A stretch of 64,000 nucleotides of DNA, taken from positions 142,283,977-142,347,976 of the forward strand of contig OY754332.1 of NCBI GenBank assembly GCA_963573305.1. The letters are read 5' to 3'. A program made the translations under genes and the position numbers. The notes under the pieces were generated by a model. That model was not told the origin of the DNA, made no database searches, and saw nothing but the letters and a program-made list of their open reading frames with translations. Of this stretch, positions 57,501 through 64,000 are shown one piece after another (position 1 is the stretch's first letter; each line of letters begins with the position of its first letter). The DNA comes from Pyrrhosoma nymphula (Eukaryota > Arthropoda > Insecta > Odonata > Coenagrionidae).

Positions 57501-60490
57501 TAATTTTATCAACTACGTAGAGTTTTGTTATCAGTGAGCATTTCTGCGCGTATTAATCAGGTCTCATTGCTGTCCATTTGCATTAAACCCATCAAGATCC
57601 GCTAAAAATGTTATACATGAGTTTGCATTGAGGCAATGCTAAACAAAATTTTTCACTAGAAGCATTTCATTTTAAACGGAAACAAGAAAAAGAGATTTCA
57701 GACTCGTAAAATACGACGCATTTCATTTCCTTGAATTTTGAAAGCGTATGACGTGCATTGTCCCGAACATTTCACTTCAGGTAATACGATTTGAGAAAAA
57801 AATTCAATACCCTCAATAGACAGAGCGAGACGAGACCTCGCATTTTTATTCTGCACGATAGAGGTGGATTACTTTTTATAAACTTTTAAACTATTTCTGT
57901 GCATGGCGTCCTATCTACATCCCAGCCGCTTTGTATCCACTGCACACTAAAGTTTATCGGAATTACAGCGAAGAAGGAGCCGTAGCACCATTGGCGCATG
58001 AAGCTCACCTGAATAATTCTCATCCACATAATTGATTTTCTCTTCAATGTAAAAATATATTTTACTTTTCCACTTTTAATACTCGTGAGTACCACTTACT
58101 TCATTTTTCAAGAAGTTTGAATCTAAATTGAGCATAAACAGCGCATAACGGTTGTTTTATATTTATGGCATAACTCAATAAGTTTGCTATCCTGTGTCAC
58201 CATTTCTGAAACCAAAAGTTAAGAGATTGAGAAAGATATCTTCTTTTTATCAATTTTGACGAAATTATATTTTTTGTTGAATACTTTTGGAAAGAAAATT
58301 ACGGGACTAACGGTATAAATTGTAACCATCTGATTGCATGTCCTTTTACTTCTTTACTTACAATTGAAGTGTAAAGGTTTCCTGGGAAAACTCTTATTTG
58401 AGGAAGGAGATTGGCTAATAGAATGGAGTCAAGATTTCAAATGCCCCGGCAGGAATACTTGCAGGAATATTTTTACATTCCGAGTTCAAAGTGTAAAAAT
58501 TAAGGACTTTTGTACCATCCGGAATGCGTCAAGTCTGACAAGATCAAACTAGTCACGTGCTTCGTTCGCATTTTACGCGACGGCGACGAGTGCTGAAGTC
58601 CTCGAGTCCCTAAACACAGCATTATGTGAATTTGTCGGGATTTCAAGAATATAAATTTCAAAGGAACTCTATTTCCGTGAAAACTCTTACTTGAAGACGG
58701 TAATTATTGAGTGGGTAAGCTTAGCATTAGTTTCTCCGTCCTATTCCGATACACATTATGCATATGGAATCGGTTATAACATGCTTATTCTTTCTTACCA
58801 TTTCAGATAAGAGCACCAACTTTGAATATCACTGCTATGATTTTGATACGAGATATTTGGTTGGCCTTGTAATGAAACATAACGACTCAAGTGAATTCAA
58901 AACATATCAATAACATTTACTTCTAGCAATTAGAGCTTTAAAATCCATTCACAAAAAATACCTTTCACAGAATCCACTTTTTAAGAATTATCTGTTTTAT
59001 ATTAGCCTAAGAAACCCAAGCAATCAATGCCATTGCTTGAGTGATTATTATATATGTAATTTGTTCTAAACGACCATTTGGAAGGCACTCCGCTGGACAT
59101 AGCGCATATTGCTTAAAATAGCAAGGCATTGTACTTAACGCATATTTATCGATTTAACAGGTCAACAGTATCAATAAATTCCAATGTTCAACCACTTCAA
59201 CAAGTCAGTGAAAGCACTTATGTTAAAACTAAGTCCCTTCAGTATTGCTAAAATATTTATTTTTTAAATAAGGAAAATTTTCCGACTGGTATCCATTTCA
59301 TCTTTGATCTCTAAGCACTGCAATTATGTATCTTACAACATAATACACTATTTTGTCACGTGTAACTAAGAGGGCGAAATTGGTTTGGGATGACCAAAAC
59401 AGCTCTTTGTAACTCCAGAGTTTATGGCAAATGTGACTTTTTCGTGGCTGTGTTTGTTAATGTTCAAAAATATTTTTTCTGAAATTCATTTCAGAATCTC
59501 TCTGAAGGTAGGGCGAAGTCAATAAATACACAACATTTAATATGAACTCGATTTTTTTCGGAATTTGATACACATTGGCAGAAAGTGTATACGACCGCTT
59601 CATATAACGTGGTACTATTTTTCTTCTGGGATATTCTGTGGTCCAAAACATTTCACAATGACAGAATCATAATTAAGGATAGGATACTTAGGTCCTTTAA
59701 TAACTCTACCTCCTCCCTTAATGTGGAAAATTAAGAGTTAAGCAAGGAACTCCTTAAAAACAGATCACAAAACAAAATTCCAATATTTTCTAAATATTCC
59801 GTTAGATTAACAACAAGCTGAAATTCTATTTGTTTAATTTAACTGCATTAAAAATAAGATAAAAAGGAAGTTTAAATGAAAATTGGCCTCAACACCCATG
59901 AACTTTAAATTTGAGTCAAGCTTAATGATGTATACATTCGCTAAAAAATCTCCGATTCAAATTTTCACAAAAAATGGCCGAGGGAAAAAAGTACAACACT
60001 ACAATTTCCGCTAATTCTAACCTATTCTCGCATTTAACACTGCAATTTCAAGTCAAATTTGCAATAAAAATTACATGAATGTGTACTATAATAGGTAATT
60101 TTATTGTTCAAAAACAACCTTCCTCCGTGCTGTTTTTGGCTCCCCAGATTATTCGTGTGTCCAGAAAATAACGCGGGATGATTTACGTTTGTTTCACCGT
60201 CAAATGAATTTAATGTATTCTAATTCACATTTCACATTCTAAATACCTATAGAGAAACGTGCCCTTTGTATGAAATGAACAATAAAATTACATATTATAG
60301 CATACATTCATGTAATTTGTATTGCAATTTAACTTGACTCAGTCCATTCATTCGACTTAGTCCATGTAATCTTTGATGTTCTGCCCTCCCCGAACATACC
60401 GTCCTACTTGGATGTGATTGTTCGTTATTTCGTTCTCATTGCATCTATCAATTATAAATGATTCATCATAGAAAACTGTCACGAAAAAAA
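54560..60490. other. Long AT-rich stretch without recognised genes
   Basis: Short ORFs only. No repeat family recognised. Confidence 0.5.
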
Positions 60491-60491
60491 A

Positions 60492-60560
60492 CTACCATGA
60501 ACAGGAATCGAACCACTGACCTGTGAATTGCCGGATCAATGCACTCCTCAGGCTTCGTAA
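60492..60560 (-). mobile_element. tRNA-derived SINE, family C-like, minus copy (shortened head)
   Basis: The minus strand gives GCCTGAGGAGTGCATTGATC, CCGGCAA and the B box GGTTCGATTCC (60504-60514). It aligns with the plus copy at 60823 but lacks part of the region between the boxes. Confidence 0.65.
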
Positions 60561-60822
60561 GTCACGAGGAAATTTTTTGAGGATTCAAGTTAATTAGATA
60601 TTATGCATCCACGGTCCATCAAGGTTGTGAACGCAGGAAAATGAAGAAAGCCTTAAATGTACTTGTAAGAAGCCACAACCCTTGAGGTGGGATCCTATAA
60701 CAGCTCATATACTGTACTTAGGTATATGTGCGATAATTTTCCCTCGCTTTGACATTCTTGATGGACAGAAAGGGCATAACATCCGGGTCTCTTTAATTAT
60801 TCAACAATTCGAGAATTAGGAA

Positions 60823-60960
60823 GCCTGAGTAGCGCAGTGATCTGAGCACTGGCCCGGCAAGCCAAAGATCAGTGGTTCGATCCCCAGTCCTAGTGGATTC
60901 TTTTCTCGAAACAATTTTCCATTTATTTCATTGCCATAATTTGAAAACCTTCACGTGTGT
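60823..60960 (+). mobile_element. tRNA-derived SINE, family C-like, plus copy
   Basis: GCCTGAGTAGCGCAGTGATC (A-box region) and the B box GGTTCGATCCC (60874-60884). The body begins AGTCCTAGTGGATTC. Its head faces the minus copy 260 bp to the left. No closing acceptor stem, so not a tRNA gene. Confidence 0.7.
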
Positions 60961-60964
60961 GTTG

Positions 60965-63125
60965 GGGAGAGGTGGTTCGAAGCCTCATTCAGAGCAACAT
61001 GCATAGATGTCGGGAAATATTGTTCCGCACAGTTGGGAAACCTTCCCATTATCAAAACAATAATGGCTTTCACAAAATCAAATCCTAATTAGCAGTGCCG
61101 CCTTTCATGATTCTAAAATGTGCCTATCAAAGGGCTTCACAGCCCACTGTAACATTTGGATCTTACATTACAAACATTTCTACGTAATACTCAATTGATG
61201 AAAATACCAACCATTGTTGTCATGCCCTTTGAAATAGCTCTTCAAATGCTCATAAACCAAGTCAAGAGTTGTTTCTAGAGAAAAGTGAGACCGACTAGCA
61301 TTCTCCTTAGTAGCCCAGTCTTCTGTATTGCACCCTAATCCGTTGGGCACCTTGAAAAACCACAACTACTACCATTTCGCCATCATTCATATTTATTTGC
61401 ATACTCCAGAAAAAAACAAGCGTATGTGGACACTAAGGATACATACCTACATCAACACCAAGTTGAAGACCATTGCCAAAGATATTGACGGTTATTTTAA
61501 ACGAAAACATCATAAGCAGGGAACCTTCCCTTAATCTGTTGTGCATTTGAAAAAGTATCATTGGCTAGGTCATTCTGGAAATTACATCAAAAGACTTGCT
61601 TTATAACAATAAGGAAACTGTTCGAGAACCAGACAAAAGGTTAGTTCTAGGTTTGACCTTTAAGTAGGTGCGCACGGATCGGTAAGACCCCCGTGCATTT
61701 ATCATTACTTCTATTTTTTAATTGTACGATAAAAATATTTTGTATCTGCAGTATCTTCATAAAACATGGTATTCGCCTATTATATATACAATATTTTTAA
61801 ATACTAAATAATTTCAATTTTACTCTCAATGTTTATGCCATGGGGGTCACAGTGATCCCGCGCGCCCATTAACGTTGTACTTTTTTTTAAAATATTTTTA
61901 TTTGTAATGGGTAAATACCTTGTTTCTTGAAGGCACTGCAGACACCAAAGATTTTTATCTTTCATGATGTCCATATGCTGTTCTTCCATATTTATAAACC
62001 AAACTCGAAAAATATTTTTAATTAATATATCTTATAAGTTTTTTTTGCGAGAAAAGAAAAATGAATAGTTATTATATGTTTTTATATGAAGTTTAAAACT
62101 CCAAGCAATTATACACAAAAATGCGAATATTTTCAACAATGATGGCTTTCAAGGTAAAATTACTCGATATTGTAGTATGAAATATGCTGATGTTTATAAA
62201 ATGGTAGGTAACAAGAATATTCGGGTGAAAGAAGTTCATCAAATATTATAACTCATCGGTAATTTATTTTAAATCTTGGGGGCTTCCAAACCCTCGCACG
62301 CCTACTTACGTGACTAAAACTGAGAGCGCCTATCTAAGGTTTAAAGAGACAATCCCATCGAAAAGTAGTGCAGTTACGAGAAAACCCAAAGTGTTGTACT
62401 TTCAAATTATTGGAGAGTCTTGATGACTGACGTTGTTCTTCTATTATCGTCAATTATATCGTCGATTAGATCTTTAGTGATCAACAAAATAATAAATTTG
62501 ATTAATTTCGTTTAAACTCTTCTTCTGATACGGCTTTCCATTACAATATACATTGAATTATAATGGAGTAGAGGAAAATAAGTCAGTCAGATTTGTCACT
62601 CTAAGAAATCATATTATATTAATAGCTTATATTCACACTGTTTCGCAAAACTCAGCACAACCCTCTTCAAAAGACAACTAATACTGAGGTTAGATGCGCA
62701 CAAATGAACTCGAGAATACCACAGCACAGCAGAGTGAGATCAGTTCACAATTGGTATGATCCATATTCAATGATTGATTAAAATATTAAGTCTCTGTCTC
62801 GCATAAATGTGAAAGCTTATAAATGAATTATATTTTGCAACGTATATTTCGGAATTCAACCAATATTTCAACAATAAAGGGATCAGAAAGTAGTACCGAA
62901 GACTAATCGTGACCAAAATAGTTGATTTTTAAAAAATTCGTCATTCCAATTTTTTTAAGAATAAAGATGAGCATGAACAACATATAACATACAGTCGCCA
63001 TAGCTAAGAAACAATTCTCATGTAAATATATGCACGAGAAGATGTAGAGACAGATGCTCGTTGAGTTGCTTGATTGTGAAAGCCAGTCGAAAATAATTAC
63101 GTAGTTAGTTATTGACGCCGTCGCC
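60965..63125. other. Unannotated AT-rich stretch
   Basis: Nothing recognised. Confidence 0.5.
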
Positions 63126-63139
63126 TTTATATTCACGTG

Positions 63140-63780
63140 AATCGGGGAGACTTTCCCCCTCCTTCATAGCTTCCCGAACCCCCTCCACTTTCCTTCAATC
63201 CCATGGGAACTCCCTTCTCCTCTCTCCCCCACCCACCTCCCACATCCCTGGGGGCGGGTAACAGCACGCACGGCACGGTCACGTATTATTCTCAGCTCAC
63301 ACACGCGAGTTTTCCGCATTCAATTCCCACTTCCGTGAAAACCAAATTGCTTGCTCCGACACGGAATCAAGTTCATTATCAGTCGAGGACAATGAATACT
63401 TCAGGTTTAGTCGTCTCAGACCTTCATTGTACACAATCCACGGTAAACAAGGCTTTCCATCCGTGGTTTCCATCCGTGGGTTCCATCCAAGGGCGCTCCG
63501 TGGTCCGTGGCGCTCCCTCTATCACTGAACGGGATGGAGTTGAAACACACCGGTTTATCTAGTTTTCAGCAGACGTATATTTCCTGTCGAATCCCGGATA
63601 TTTATTCTTCCATCTTGTCGACGGTGTCGTTGGGCGTGACTCGTAGCTTCCGCAGAAAGCTGACTCACTTCATCGTCGCACCGGCCGTGAATCACTTGGT
63701 GTCTATTGCTATATCATTATCCGGCATTCATGCGGGTACGATAGGTTGTGACGGACTATTGCAACTTCGTAATTACTCTC
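63140..63780. other. GC-rich block with short direct repeats
   Basis: GC content rises to a level like the other islands. TTCCATCCGTGG and close variants occur three times at about 63455-63490, followed by two GCGCTCC units. ORFs of 119 and 96 codons in different frames overlap and match nothing I know. It could be another promoter-like segment. Confidence 0.35.
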
Positions 63781-64000
63781 GCAAGTCTCCTTTCTGAAAC
63801 CATTACTTTTATAAAAACCTTTGTAAAAACGGAATACTAACTTATTATAAAGAAATGAAAGCTGAGATAAACGCAGTCGTGTGATTTAAAATTCTAGCAT
63901 GTGGTTAGGTACTACTTTTCCCAAGAAGTCAGCCATTACGTTTCGTATGCAATAGCACCTGATTTTTTGCGCAATGCACTCGATTTCTTCATGACGTTCT

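Overview
This window is noncoding, repeat-rich DNA from an animal, most likely an arthropod and probably an insect. The evidence is its mobile elements: an animal-type piggyBac transposase, a Penelope-like element (PLE), a Ty3/gypsy retrotransposon with an initiator-Met tRNA primer site, LINEs with a restriction-like endonuclease, several tRNA-derived SINE families and a 5S rRNA-derived SINE. I found no operons, bacterial genes or CRISPR array. I could not recognise any host gene exon. Nearly every ORF that matches a known family belongs to a broken transposable element.

Layout. 1-7.3 kb: AT-rich DNA with two GC-rich blocks, a SINE and LINE debris. 7.3-9.4 kb: a head-to-head SINE pair, a short palindrome, a GC-rich block and a hammerhead-like motif. 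11.1-14.1 kb: a perfect palindrome, then a decayed piggyBac element that ends at a TTAA inside a LINE reverse-transcriptase fragment. 14.1-17.3 kb: an internally deleted R2-superfamily-like LINE with CCHC and endonuclease domains, a short derivative carrying only its two ends, a SINE and another LINE tail. 18.3-27.2 kb: a three-level nest in which a PLE (RT with YVDD, then GIY-YIG) is split by a gypsy element (262-bp LTRs, ACAG target duplication), which is itself split by a minus-strand 5'-truncated LINE. 30-40 kb: SINEs, a tandem duplication and a possible transposon end. 40.6-42.5 kb: LINE remnants interrupted by a foldback insertion with a 16-bp target duplication. 46.2-47.0 kb: a larger foldback. 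48.7-50.2 kb: a strongly GC-rich, CpG-rich block, the best candidate for a host promoter. 53.3 kb: the 5S-derived SINE. 60.5-61 kb: another head-to-head SINE pair. 63.1-63.8 kb: a last GC-rich block.

The elements mark successive insertions: PLE, then gypsy, then LINE in one nest, and LINE, then piggyBac in another. Hammerhead-ribozyme-like motifs recur at five places; one lies downstream of the GIY-YIG remnant, where PLE ribozymes are known to occur. The two LTRs differ at only 2 of 262 positions although gag and pol carry several frameshifts and stops. That conflict should be settled before any dating.
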